Assembly: GCA_023151145.1 (NCBI GenBank)
Contig: JAKLJM010000001.1
Location: forward strand, 1-35,154
DNA length: 35,154 nt
Direction of reading: 5' to 3'
Origin: Bacteriovoracaceae bacterium
GTDB taxonomy: Bacteria; Bdellovibrionota; Bacteriovoracia; Bacteriovoracales; Bacteriovoracaceae
The translations under genes and the position numbers were made by a program. The notes beneath the pieces were generated by a model, which had not been told where the DNA came from, did no database searches, and saw nothing but the letters and a program-made list of their open reading frames with translations. Positions 8,038 through 17,332 of the stretch are shown here, piece after piece. Each line of letters starts with the position of its first letter. The stretch's first letter is position 1.

Positions 8038-8825
8038 AAATAAAGTCCGTAATTAAAAAAGAGAAAACTAGAAATCAGTTCACCAATAAAAACAAAAAAC
8101 GTCATGGCATATAAAACACCAGTAGAACTTTGAATTGAGCGCATATTTACTAGACGCCAATTAAAATAACTCATTCCTGCAATCACTAAATAACCAAATG
8201 AGACACGCATTGTGAGCATAACCCAATTAAAAACATAACCAGAACCAAGAGTGGTTCCTTCTGCAAAAAAATCGTAATTTTTATAAAGAGCATATGATGA
8301 CCAAACAATCTTAGCAGCTAAAATTACCCATGTGATAAGCGCTGCTTTCACTAAGGGTTTTTCACTTAGTTTAGGAACTACTAAATACCAATGACCAAGT
8401 GTCATGGCGTAAGTAATAACCCCACACAAAAATGCCGAGCTTAAAAGAAATAAAAATGGCACTAATTGTAAGTGAGCAAAGTCTAAATAGATCAATGAAC
8501 CTAGTACTACATTTATGCCTAAATAAGTCCCCCACATAAAAAGAGATTTTTGATCTTTATGAAAAAGTGTCGTGAGTAAAAAGAGAATGGCACTTATCGC
8601 TGCCAAATAAACATTCGGTGATTGCAACGAATGTCCGTGACCGACAAAGGCAATAATAAGATGGATGACTAAGGCACCGATAGAAAGATTTGAAATAAGT
8701 TTCATAAACCCATTTCCCGTTAACTTTGAACTCGCCAGAATAGAAAAAAGATTAAAGCATAAAGCTAATGATATAAGAAAAAACTGTGCAATGGTTTTAA
8801 CATCTCCGGTAGTGCCGTGATCCAT
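8034..8825 (-). CDS. Polytopic integral membrane protein, function unknown
   Basis: 263 aa with about 7-8 hydrophobic segments; conserved-looking 'VGHGH' and 'MTLGHWYLVVPKLS'. Confidence 0.75.
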   Translation of the reverse strand: MDHGTTGDVKTIAQFFLISLALCFNLFSILASSKLTGNGFMKLISNLSIGALVIHLIIAFVGHGHSLQSPNVYLAAISAILFLLTTLFHKDQKSLFMWGTYLGINVVLGSLIYLDFAHLQLVPFLFLLSSAFLCGVITYAMTLGHWYLVVPKLSEKPLVKAALITWVILAAKIVWSSYALYKNYDFFAEGTTLGSGYVFNWVMLTMRVSFGYLVIAGMSYFNWRLVNMRSIQSSTGVLYAMTFFVFIGELISSFLFFNYGLYL

Positions 8826-8833
8826 TTATTACC

Positions 8834-9286
8834 TCAAAATCTAAATGTCCCTTTATCAATTTCGGCTTTCATATATACGGCCATTTCATCAATAAAAACA
8901 TGATTTATTTCGGGGATAATACCTTTGAGTGGTGCTGACTTTGACACATAATTCAATTTAAACCATCCAGTTTCAGCTAAATGTGGAGAATCTAATTGGG
9001 CGTAGTGAACGTATAAACAAATATTTTTCGTTTCCGAGCTATAGATTTGCATTTTGAATAACTTAATAACGGTTTCAGTTGGAATTTCTAACCCGACTTC
9101 TTCATGGACTTCGCGAATGACTGCCACCAAGGGGGTCTCACCTGTTTCAATTTTTCCACCAGGAAATTCCATTTTCCCAAATAAGGGACCTTCTTCCATT
9201 CGTTTCTGTGTCCAAATTTCAAAGCCTTCTTCATTGATTTTGCGTAAAAAAACCATGATCGAAACTAAGATATTTTTCTTTTCCAT
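8834..9286 (-). CDS. NUDIX hydrolase (MutT-like)
   Basis: Nudix box 'GGKIETGETPLVAVIREVHEEVGLEI'. Confidence 0.92.
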   Translation of the reverse strand: MEKKNILVSIMVFLRKINEEGFEIWTQKRMEEGPLFGKMEFPGGKIETGETPLVAVIREVHEEVGLEIPTETVIKLFKMQIYSSETKNICLYVHYAQLDSPHLAETGWFKLNYVSKSAPLKGIIPEINHVFIDEMAVYMKAEIDKGTFRF

Positions 9287-9358
9287 ATTAAAAGTCCTTG
9301 ATAGAAAAGCAATTATGATGCTACGAAGCTCTAAGGTAAAGACTCAAAAAGTTAAAAA

Positions 9359-10351
9359 ATGAAAACATTCTCTCGTTATAAAAAAGGTTCACTTTTATTT
9401 GCTCCCTTAGAAGGAGTAACGGACGAGCCATATCGCAAAGCCATTCAAGAAATTTTTCCGGAGTGGGATTATTATTCATGTGATTTCTATCGAATTCCTA
9501 CCGTTGGAAAAATAAGTCCCAAAATGTTTATTGAACACTTTGGGGAAAAACAATTTCATGATCCAAAAGTCATGGATAAAACGGCCTTTCAAATCCTAAC
9601 TAGTGCCAGAGCTCAAAACCAAAGAGCGGCAGAAATTCTTGCTGAATTACATATACCCCACTTAGATTTAAATTTGGGCTGTCCTTCACACACCGTAAAC
9701 TCTAATGGTGGAGGAGCATATTTATTATCTAATCACCGTGAAATGATTCAAGTTGTTTCAACTTTTAGAAAAAATTTTCCACGCGCTTTCACGGTTAAGA
9801 TAAGGGTTGGCTATCGCGACGATGCTAGCTTTGAAGAAACGCTAAAAATTCTTGAAGGTGAAGGTGTAGAAGCCATTACTATCCACGGACGAACTCGTGA
9901 TCAGCTTTACAAGGGGCGCGCAAACTGGGAATACATAAAACGAGCCAATGAAATCGTAAAAATTCCAATTATTGGAAATGGTGATGTTTGGACTGCTGAA
10001 GATATTGAACAAATTTTTTCAGAGACCGATTGTTATGCCATCATGTTTGGTCGTCCCGCGATGAAGACACCTTGGTTGGCAAAAATTTACAAAGATTACC
10101 TAAAAGACGGCACCAGTATCGATGAAACTTTTCTTCTTTATGAAAGAAAGGGATATCTTCAATTATATTTTGAAACATTAGAGAAAGAATTTCGCACTAT
10201 TGGATTTCACGATGATTTATTACTAAAGAAATTCAAATCATTTTCACTCAACCTCTTTGAAGACTATCAAGAGGGTGAGACCGTACGCTCTAAGTTTCTC
10301 CGCTCAATGAGTTTTGAGGAATTTAAAAACCATCTTTGGAATTTAAAATAG
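9359..10351 (+). CDS. dus: tRNA-dihydrouridine synthase
   Basis: 'FAPLEGVTDEPYRKA', 'LDLNLGCPSHTVNSNGGGAYLL', 'TVKIRVGYRD', 'ITIHGRTRDQLYKGRANWEYI', 'IIGNGDVW'. Confidence 0.93.
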   Translation: MKTFSRYKKGSLLFAPLEGVTDEPYRKAIQEIFPEWDYYSCDFYRIPTVGKISPKMFIEHFGEKQFHDPKVMDKTAFQILTSARAQNQRAAEILAELHIPHLDLNLGCPSHTVNSNGGGAYLLSNHREMIQVVSTFRKNFPRAFTVKIRVGYRDDASFEETLKILEGEGVEAITIHGRTRDQLYKGRANWEYIKRANEIVKIPIIGNGDVWTAEDIEQIFSETDCYAIMFGRPAMKTPWLAKIYKDYLKDGTSIDETFLLYERKGYLQLYFETLEKEFRTIGFHDDLLLKKFKSFSLNLFEDYQEGETVRSKFLRSMSFEEFKNHLWNLK

Positions 10352-10763
10352 CGATTTTAGTGCTTGCATAGTTGATGAATTCAAAAAGAATTGAACCTAA
10401 AACCACTACGAATAACTCTCCTCTCCCTCCAAAAAAAATCAGAATTGCACAAAAGAAAAATGGAGAAAGTGCTCTTAAAATTGGTGCTTTAATATTCACA
10501 ATTTTTTGTGGAAATTTGTGTTGAATCGAGACAAAAGCAATTTGTAGATAATGATTCATTTTAAAAACGAGTGAAATAAATGAAAATTTTCTATTCGACT
10601 TTAACATCATTTCACGTGCTCCAGGAGTGAGCAAAGTAAAATGCCAAACATAAGCCATGATGAAAAAAATTTGATTTTCAAAAAGAAGTTCAAAAAGTTG
10701 AAATGAAATGAGAGTGAGAATGAGGATGGAAAAATGTAAGGAATAATAAAGCCATCTTTTCAT
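10323..10763 (-). CDS. Small integral membrane protein, unknown
   Basis: 146-aa ORF with hydrophobic segments; 3' end overlaps the dus 3' end by 29 bp. Confidence 0.6.
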   Translation of the reverse strand: MKRWLYYSLHFSILILTLISFQLFELLFENQIFFIMAYVWHFTLLTPGAREMMLKSNRKFSFISLVFKMNHYLQIAFVSIQHKFPQKIVNIKAPILRALSPFFFCAILIFFGGRGELFVVVLGSILFEFINYASTKIAILNSKDGF

Positions 10764-10766
10764 CTC

Positions 10767-11477
10767 TTACATCTCTAATTTGGGAGCTCTCGCTTTTACG
10801 TTTTTAACTACTAATCTGGGGAATTCGATATTTTCAGGTGAATTAATCACCATCATAATCACTTGATTAACATCTTCAATGGAAAGCATCTCATCACGAG
10901 GGACTTCTAATTCCACCTGATCCCAAAGCGTAGAATTCACTGGATCAATGATGAGACTTGAAAAACGATAATTCAAATGTCCCCATTCTTCTCGTAGAGA
11001 TTCAAATAAATGCAACATTCCGCTCTGTGAAGCTCCGTAAGTTCCTAAATTGGACAAACTTCCCACGCTGGCAGGATTAGTAATCACAACCAAGTGACTA
11101 ATATCTTCAATAAGATAATTAAAGACGTGTTTAAAAAGGTGAAATGATCCAATAACATTGGTTTCAAGCAAATCTTTACATTCCCGACTTGAAGTATCTA
11201 ATACGGAAGACATTTGAAAAAGACCAGCAAGATGAACGACGAGTTGTAACTCTGCAGTTTTTTCTGAAACGATTTGAAAAAGTTCTTCTACCGCTTCTTC
11301 ATCTCTTAAATCACATAGAATATCGGTATAGGCTTCATGATCAATCATTAAGCCATTTAAACTAACACCAAAAACAAACCAACCGTCATTTAAAAGATTT
11401 TGAATAAGCTCTTGACCGATGCCAGAAGTGGCACCGGTGATAAGAGCATATTTTTCAACTAAATGTGTATTCATCAA
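10767..11477 (-). CDS. Short-chain dehydrogenase/reductase (SDR)
   Basis: 'ALITGATSGIGQELI', 'VVHLAGLFQ', 'YGASQSGMLHLFESLREEW' (YxxxK position altered). Confidence 0.88.
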   Translation of the reverse strand: MMNTHLVEKYALITGATSGIGQELIQNLLNDGWFVFGVSLNGLMIDHEAYTDILCDLRDEEAVEELFQIVSEKTAELQLVVHLAGLFQMSSVLDTSSRECKDLLETNVIGSFHLFKHVFNYLIEDISHLVVITNPASVGSLSNLGTYGASQSGMLHLFESLREEWGHLNYRFSSLIIDPVNSTLWDQVELEVPRDEMLSIEDVNQVIMMVINSPENIEFPRLVVKNVKARAPKLEM

Positions 11478-13037
11478 TTACTTTGCAATACCAATTGCTT
11501 TTGTTTCACGAACAACTGTTACTTTAATTGTTCCAGGGTATGACATTTCTTCTTCGATCTTCTTCGCGATATCGCGAGAAAGCATAACTGTTTGTTCATC
11601 ATCAACTTGGTTGTTTTCAACAAACACACGCACTTCTCTACCACCAGAGATGGCATAAGATTTAGAAACACCTTCAAATGAATTAACGATTTGTTCTATA
11701 TCAGTTAAGCGCGATACGTAAGATTCCATCATGGCTTTTCTGGCCCCTGGACGAGCACCTGATAAAGCATCAGAAGCTGCAACTAAGTGAGCAAGAACTG
11801 ACTCTGGTTTTTCATCATCATGGTGAGCGCGGATCGCATGAACGATATCTGGTGATTCACCATATTTTTTCGCGTAGTCTGCACCAATAACTGCGTGTGA
11901 CCCTTCTGCAGAGGCATCGATAACTTTACCGATATCGTGTAGTAGAGCGGCACGGCGAGCTTGCTTCACGTTCATTCCTAATTCAGCGGCCATCGCCCCA
12001 CAAATGAAAGCAGCTTCAATCGCATGCTGATATTGGTTTTGAGTATAAGAAGTTCTCCAGTTCAGAGCTCCGATAAGTTTTAGGATTTCTGGGTGGATAC
12101 CATGAACACCAATTTCTAATTGAGCTTTTTCACCAAGATCTCTTAATTGTTTTTCTAATTCAGTTTTTGATTTGTCATGGAATTCTTCAATTTTTGCTGG
12201 ATGGATACGTCCATCAGCAATTAATTTTTGAATAACCATACGAGCGATTTCTTTTCTTACAACGTTAAAAGATGAGATAACGACAACTTCTGGAGTATCA
12301 TCGATAATTAAATCCACACCACAAATTTGCTCGAATGCACGGATGTTACGACCTTCACGACCAATTAAACGACCTTTAACGTCATCACTTGGTAACTCTA
12401 CCGTACCAATTGTCTTTTCACCTACGTATTCACCAGCAAATCTTTGAATAGCGATTCCTACGATACGTTTTGCTTTTGCTTCTGCTTCTTCGCGAGTCTC
12501 TTCTTCAATTCTTCTTAATTCTTTAGCAAAATCTACGCGAGCAGCTTCTTCCATGGCTTTTAGAAGTTCGTTTTTCGCTTCTTCTTTGGTCATTTGTGCT
12601 ACTTGGCCTAATCGATCATTGAATTCGTTTTGTTTATTTTTAAGTTTAACGATCTCATCTTCGTGTAATTTTTTAGAAACTTCGAATTCAATTTCTTTTT
12701 CTTTAAGAACTTTTACTTCTTTTTCATGGTCTTCAATTTTTCTATCTAACGTTGCTTCTTTTTTTGCAACTTCGCGTTCTTGATTTTTTATTTCGTTTTG
12801 TTTCTTTTCTACTTCACGATCAAATTTATCTTTTTCTTCTTTCGCGATTTCTTTTGCTTCTTTTCTAGCCTTGTACTTAATATCGTTAGCGTCGGCCTTA
12901 GCTTTTTCGATAATGTCTGAAGCTTTTCCTTCTTTGTCTTTTAGATCTTTTTGTACTTGAGCGTTTTTAATAAAGTAACCAACAGCTACTCCGATAATTA
13001 AAAACAACACGGATGCAAGAATAACAATTAAATTCAT
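11478..13037 (-). CDS. rny: Ribonuclease Y
   Basis: N-terminal TM, long coiled coil, KH domain 'KGRLIGREGRNIRAFEQICGVDLIIDDTPEVVVISSFN', HD domain 'AALLHDIGKVIDASAEGSHAVIGADYAKKYGE'. Confidence 0.97.
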   Translation of the reverse strand: MNLIVILASVLFLIIGVAVGYFIKNAQVQKDLKDKEGKASDIIEKAKADANDIKYKARKEAKEIAKEEKDKFDREVEKKQNEIKNQEREVAKKEATLDRKIEDHEKEVKVLKEKEIEFEVSKKLHEDEIVKLKNKQNEFNDRLGQVAQMTKEEAKNELLKAMEEAARVDFAKELRRIEEETREEAEAKAKRIVGIAIQRFAGEYVGEKTIGTVELPSDDVKGRLIGREGRNIRAFEQICGVDLIIDDTPEVVVISSFNVVRKEIARMVIQKLIADGRIHPAKIEEFHDKSKTELEKQLRDLGEKAQLEIGVHGIHPEILKLIGALNWRTSYTQNQYQHAIEAAFICGAMAAELGMNVKQARRAALLHDIGKVIDASAEGSHAVIGADYAKKYGESPDIVHAIRAHHDDEKPESVLAHLVAASDALSGARPGARKAMMESYVSRLTDIEQIVNSFEGVSKSYAISGGREVRVFVENNQVDDEQTVMLSRDIAKKIEEEMSYPGTIKVTVVRETKAIGIAK

Positions 13038-13064
13038 GTGAACACCTTTTCAATATTTTGAAAC

Positions 13065-13682
13065 TTACTTATTAATTCTTCTAACTAACTGATCCGTAAC
13101 CACTACATCGAGATTGATGTCGTGTTCGTCTCTAGGAATAAAAGAACAAATCTGGGTTTCAAATGTTAGACCTATTTTTAAGCTAGATTTTCCGAAAAGA
13201 TAGCGGTCGTAATATCCTTTCCCTCTTCCTAACCTAATCCCCTCTGCGGTAAATCCTAACCCTGGAATGATGAGGCAGTCGGGGATACACTCATCTTGAT
13301 CAGAGACAGGCACTAGCATCTTTTTTTGAAAAACTTCAATTTCTTTAAGTTCCTCAATCGCGCATGATGCAGTCTTATAAAATTTCATGCCTGATTTTTC
13401 GTCCGCACTAAAATATGGAAAACAAACAATCATCCCTTTTTTAATTTCTTGGTTGATCCAATTGACCAATTCCGGCGATAAGTTCCATTGTACTTCATCG
13501 CTCATTGGGGCATAGAGACCAAGAGTGCGAACCGGATGATTGTGAGACCTTAAGAAATCTGTGAGTTGGTGAGCAGCTTTCTGACTTCGATCACGAATCT
13601 CATCGGCGCTGAGATTGGCCAAGGAGCGTTTGAGCTCTTTGCGCAAATCTTTTTTATCCGGTAGAGAACCACTATGATTCAA
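13065..13682 (-). CDS. 5-formyltetrahydrofolate cyclo-ligase
   Basis: 'CLIIPGLGFTAEGIRLGRGKGYYDRYL' signature. Confidence 0.93.
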   Translation of the reverse strand: MNHSGSLPDKKDLRKELKRSLANLSADEIRDRSQKAAHQLTDFLRSHNHPVRTLGLYAPMSDEVQWNLSPELVNWINQEIKKGMIVCFPYFSADEKSGMKFYKTASCAIEELKEIEVFQKKMLVPVSDQDECIPDCLIIPGLGFTAEGIRLGRGKGYYDRYLFGKSSLKIGLTFETQICSFIPRDEHDINLDVVVTDQLVRRINK

Positions 13683-13735
13683 AGTTCACCTCTTCCCATT
13701 AGAGATCTAAAGTAAACACAGTGAAGGTGAACAGT

Positions 13736-14044
13736 TTAATTTGAAGTAGGAATAACTTCTTCGATGAGTTGTAGAGCATCAGTTGCTGTTTGTTTTAAAT
13801 AAGCAACATGATCTTGATATTGTTTTTCTAAAGCAATTTTTTCTTGGGCAATTTTAAGTGCAGCGAGTATCACTGCTTGATTCAGATTAATGTTCTGATT
13901 TTTATTTAGGATCGCCTGGGCTTCAGATTGAACGAAATCTACAACTTCTCGAGGTGTTACACCTGGTAACATTTCATCACGCTTAAGTCTTAATCTAAGA
14001 CCTAATACCTCAAAATTTTCTTGTTCATCTCTCACATTTTCCAT
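13736..14044 (-). CDS. zapA: Cell division protein ZapA
   Basis: 102 aa, 'EVVDFVQSEAQAILNKNQNINLNQAVILAALKIAQE' ZapA pattern; located next to the formyl-THF cyclo-ligase as in many genomes. Confidence 0.82.
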   Translation of the reverse strand: MENVRDEQENFEVLGLRLRLKRDEMLPGVTPREVVDFVQSEAQAILNKNQNINLNQAVILAALKIAQEKIALEKQYQDHVAYLKQTATDALQLIEEVIPTSN

Positions 14045-14080
14045 TGTTAATAGATTAAACTAAAAGGGCAAGACGAACAA

Positions 14081-15178
14081 CTAAAAATCTAGAAGTGCCT
14101 TTAGGTAATCCTCTAGGACAAAGTGGTCCAAATCCTCTGCACTCTCGCCAACTCCAATATAAACAATAGGAACTTGAAGTGACTTAACGATTCCCACTGC
14201 AGAACCAGCCTTTGAAGACCCGTCGCATTTAGTGAAAATTAAGCCCGATAAGGTTAATGTTTTATGAAATTCATCAGCTTGACGTAAAGCATTTTGCCCA
14301 GTGATGGCGTCAATCACCAATAAAGTTTCATGAGGGGCCGTTGGATCGAGCTTCGTCAGAACAGACTTGGTTTTTTTAAGTTCATCCATCAGGTTTTCTT
14401 TCGTATGTAAGCGCCCCGCAGTATCCAGAATGCAATAGTCGGCTTTTTCATTTAGTGCGTGCTGTAAAGCATCATAAGCAACGCCAGTCGGGTTGGCCCC
14501 TTCCTTCGCGCGAATCATCGTTGCGCCTGCTCGGTCACACCACACTTGCAATTGATCAACGGCCGCTGCTCTGAAAGTATCACAAGCACCGACGACAACA
14601 TTGGCGCCATCCTGACGAAGTTTCGTAGCTAGTTTTCCAATTGTAGTCGTTTTTCCAGCGCCATTTACTCCAACGATCATGATGACTTTCGTTCCAACAT
14701 GAGTGGCTTTATTAAATTTCAACAACTCGGGTCGAACAGTATTTTGCACCGATAACATTTTAGAATTTAAAAATTGATAGAGAAATTCTTTAAATTTCTC
14801 CTCTGAGATTTCACCTTTTTTTACTTCTGCTTCTAATTCTGCAATAAGTTCTTGAGTCATCTGAGGGCCAAGATCTGCACTGTAGAGAAGTTCTTCTACT
14901 TGTTCAATTGTCTCAGCGTTAATACCTGCACGAAAAAGTCCTGCGACCTTTCCCCATATTTCATTTCTTGAGCGAGAAAGCCCTTTTTTCAAGCGCTCGG
15001 CAAATGTAAGTGTTGGAACTTTGCTCTCAACAATTTCAACTTTGTTTTCTGTAACTTCTTCAGGCGCATTTAATTTTTCTTGCTGTTCACTTTCAGGTGT
15101 TTTTCTTAGAAACCACAAAAGCACTGTTACAGTAAGTAACGAGACAACAATACTCAAAATCATGATATTTTCGCCCAC
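14081..15178 (-). CDS. ftsY: Signal recognition particle receptor FtsY
   Basis: N-terminal TM, NG domain 'IMIVGVNGAGKTTTIGKLATKL', 'DTFRAAAVDQLQVW', 'LDTAGRLHTKENLMDEL', 'TKCDGSSKAGSAVGI'. Confidence 0.96.
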   Translation of the reverse strand: MGENIMILSIVVSLLTVTVLLWFLRKTPESEQQEKLNAPEEVTENKVEIVESKVPTLTFAERLKKGLSRSRNEIWGKVAGLFRAGINAETIEQVEELLYSADLGPQMTQELIAELEAEVKKGEISEEKFKEFLYQFLNSKMLSVQNTVRPELLKFNKATHVGTKVIMIVGVNGAGKTTTIGKLATKLRQDGANVVVGACDTFRAAAVDQLQVWCDRAGATMIRAKEGANPTGVAYDALQHALNEKADYCILDTAGRLHTKENLMDELKKTKSVLTKLDPTAPHETLLVIDAITGQNALRQADEFHKTLTLSGLIFTKCDGSSKAGSAVGIVKSLQVPIVYIGVGESAEDLDHFVLEDYLKALLDF

Positions 15179-15286
15179 AAAAGACTCCTCAAAAGTTCAC
15201 CGTTTTCTATTTGAAATCCTAGACTTTATAAGCTAAACAATGCCGAATATCCACAAGAGAATATTAATTTTTACCAGCGAAATCGT

Positions 15287-16273
15287 ATGGATCATCACAC
15301 AGATCGTTATCAAACACTTAATGCTCAATTTAATCTCTTAAAGGCCATTAGGTTGTTTTTCGAAAGTCGAGATTTTCTAGATGTTCTTACGCCTCCCGTT
15401 GTGGAAAATCCAGGCATGGAAACGCATATCCATCCTTTTTCTGTGCATCATACTTTTCAAGCTTCTCCCTCTGGGAAATACCTGCATACTTCTCCGGAAT
15501 TTGCGATGAAGGAACTCATGAGTATTGGCTTTGAAAATATCTTTTCTTTGAATTATTGTTTTCGCGACGAACCCGCTGCCACTCACCACCGCTTTCAATT
15601 TATCATGCTTGAATGGTATAGAAAAAATGCTCACTACACTGCCATCATGAAAGATATGGAAGAACTTTTTCCTTTTTGTTTAGACTTTCTTCAAAGTAAA
15701 AACATTGCCGTCGTCGATAGCTTTAAGAATTGTCGATTTGAAAAAGCAACCGTACAAGAATTGTTTTTAGAATATTTGAATTTTGATCTTTTAGATTATT
15801 TAAACCCTGATGATTTAAAAGATTATATTGCGAAAAATCACAAAGATGTACCGCTACCTGTATTAGGTGAGAAGTTAAGTTTTGATGATTATTTCTTCTT
15901 ACTTTTTTTAAATAAAATTGAACCGAAATTAAAAAATATTCCTTATCTTTTAGTCTACGAATTCCCCCACCAATTGGCTGCTCTTTCGACTCTAAAGCCC
16001 ACGGACTCTCGCGTGGCCGAAAGATTTGAAGTTTATTGTCATGGAATTGAACTTTGTAATTCCTTTAATGAACTCACTCATTTGCCAACTCAGAAAAAAA
16101 GATTTTCTGAACAAGCTTCAGAGAAAAAGCAACTCTATGGTTATGAATTACCTGAGCCGATTGAATTTTATCAATCGATGCAACGAGGTTTGCCGACCAG
16201 TGCTGGAATCGCACTAGGTATTGAACGATTTCAGAAAATTTTAACTGGATCGACTAATCCATTTTGGAAATAA
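15287..16273 (+). CDS. epmA: EpmA/GenX-like EF-P lysine lysyltransferase (class II LysRS-like)
   Basis: 'FLDVLTPPVVENPGMETHIHPF', 'YLHTSPEFAMKELMSIGFENIFSLNYCFRDEP', 'FIMLEWYRKNAHY', 'RVAERFEVYCHGIELCNSFNELT', 'AGIALGIERF'; no anticodon-binding domain. Confidence 0.88.
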   Translation: MDHHTDRYQTLNAQFNLLKAIRLFFESRDFLDVLTPPVVENPGMETHIHPFSVHHTFQASPSGKYLHTSPEFAMKELMSIGFENIFSLNYCFRDEPAATHHRFQFIMLEWYRKNAHYTAIMKDMEELFPFCLDFLQSKNIAVVDSFKNCRFEKATVQELFLEYLNFDLLDYLNPDDLKDYIAKNHKDVPLPVLGEKLSFDDYFFLLFLNKIEPKLKNIPYLLVYEFPHQLAALSTLKPTDSRVAERFEVYCHGIELCNSFNELTHLPTQKKRFSEQASEKKQLYGYELPEPIEFYQSMQRGLPTSAGIALGIERFQKILTGSTNPFWK

Positions 16274-16276
16274 TTT

Positions 16277-17098
16277 TTACATCAACGAATTAAATGACGT
16301 ATGAAGTTTCACTAATACTTCTGATTTTAGATGTTGAACTGGATATTTCTGTGCCCATTTTTTATGCACTGATTTTTTAGAATTTTTTCTAAACTGATTA
16401 GAAAAATTAGCTCCATGTCTATTGGCTAAATCTGCAGATAAAATCGCATACCAATTTTCTAAGGCTTCACGATCTTCACCAAAAGAGTCGATGACTTCGA
16501 GGGCTCTTTCCGCCACTAATCTTTTAATGCTATAAAAATTAATTCCTTTAAGTTTTTCTTTTTGAATCGTTTTTCCTAAATATGTTCCATAAACGTGAAC
16601 GGCTAAATCCGCTACCTTACTATTAATCGGCATGTCGTAATTTTCCATCTTGGCATACACTTCATCGAGAACCATCGAACGATAAATACCCTCTCGTGCT
16701 CCCCCCTGAAGCAAGATTCCCATATAACGATTCATTTCTTCATCTGTTGGGTCTTGGCGACGAACTGATTTATAAACATCCCGAATAAACGATTTGTAAA
16801 ATTTTTCTTCTTCACCACTGGCCAAAGTCACTTTGTCTGCTTTTTTATTATAGACCTCTGTTGAAGTTTGAGCGTCCTTGACCTCTGGGATTACTGGAAG
16901 AATAATCGCATCTTCTAATTTTTCACTTGCGGTATTACCTAAAATTTTTAATTCCATTTCAGAACCAAGATATTGACGAATATAAGGTCTTAAACTTTCT
17001 AAAAAAGAAGATGATTCAGGAGCTTGGTTGTCGTTAGCTGAAATTGTGTGCAATGAGATTGCTAAAAGAAAAATAATCGTCATTCTCAAGTAAAACAT
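16277..17098 (-). CDS. Exported helical protein, unknown (possible DUF4214-like segment); ATG start preferred over the track's TTG at 17122
   Basis: ORF 16277..17122 begins TTG; ATG at 17096-17098 gives MFYLRMTIIFLLAISLHTISA signal peptide. Internal 'FYKSFIRDVYKSVRRQDPTDEEMNRYMGILLQGGAREGIYRSMVLDEVY'. Confidence 0.6.
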   Translation of the reverse strand: MFYLRMTIIFLLAISLHTISANDNQAPESSSFLESLRPYIRQYLGSEMELKILGNTASEKLEDAIILPVIPEVKDAQTSTEVYNKKADKVTLASGEEEKFYKSFIRDVYKSVRRQDPTDEEMNRYMGILLQGGAREGIYRSMVLDEVYAKMENYDMPINSKVADLAVHVYGTYLGKTIQKEKLKGINFYSIKRLVAERALEVIDSFGEDREALENWYAILSADLANRHGANFSNQFRKNSKKSVHKKWAQKYPVQHLKSEVLVKLHTSFNSLM

Positions 17099-17161
17099 CC
17101 CCGTTGATTTTGAATGTTTCAATTTTAAACGCGGTTTGAATTTTCATACAGAGGGAAAATA

Positions 17162-17332
17162 TCACTCATTTTGCTTTAAGAGATCTTTGATTTTCTGAAG
17201 TTTTTCAATAGATAAATCTATTACCTTACTAACGGAATCAGGATTTTTCTCCCAATCTTCTTTAATCATCGTTAGAGCTAGGCTTAATGTACTTAAGTGG
17301 GAATTTAGGTCATGGGATTCTTTGTCTTTCAC
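17162..17332 (-). CDS. Stand-alone HisKA/DHp-like microprotein, translationally coupled to the sigma54 response regulator
   Basis: Not in ORF track. GTG start at 17330-17332 overlaps the regulator's TGA (GTGA); SD-like AAAGGGTG just upstream. Product: MKDKESHDLNSHLSTLSLALTMIKEDWEKNPDSVSKVIDLSIEKLQKIKDLLKQNE (56 aa). H-box-like SHDLNSHLSTL plus a second amphipathic helix. Confidence 0.65.
   Translation of the reverse strand: MKDKESHDLNSHLSTLSLALTMIKEDWEKNPDSVSKVIDLSIEKLQKIKDLLKQNE

Noticed and set aside
9054-9362. 102-aa plus-strand ORF ending at the dus start
   Set aside because: Mostly antisense to the NUDIX gene; composition is not protein-like and the overlap with dus ATG is likely chance.
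12553-12783. Plus-strand 76-aa ORF inside rny
   Set aside because: Low-complexity antisense shadow of the coiled-coil coding region.
13683-13735. Possible 6S RNA (ssrS) between zapA and the formyl-THF cyclo-ligase gene
   Set aside because: 6S RNA is often located here in other proteobacteria, but the gap is only 53 bp, too short for the ~180-nt RNA.
15377-15634. 85-aa minus-strand ORF inside epmA
   Set aside because: Antisense to well-conserved EpmA motifs; no independent coding evidence.
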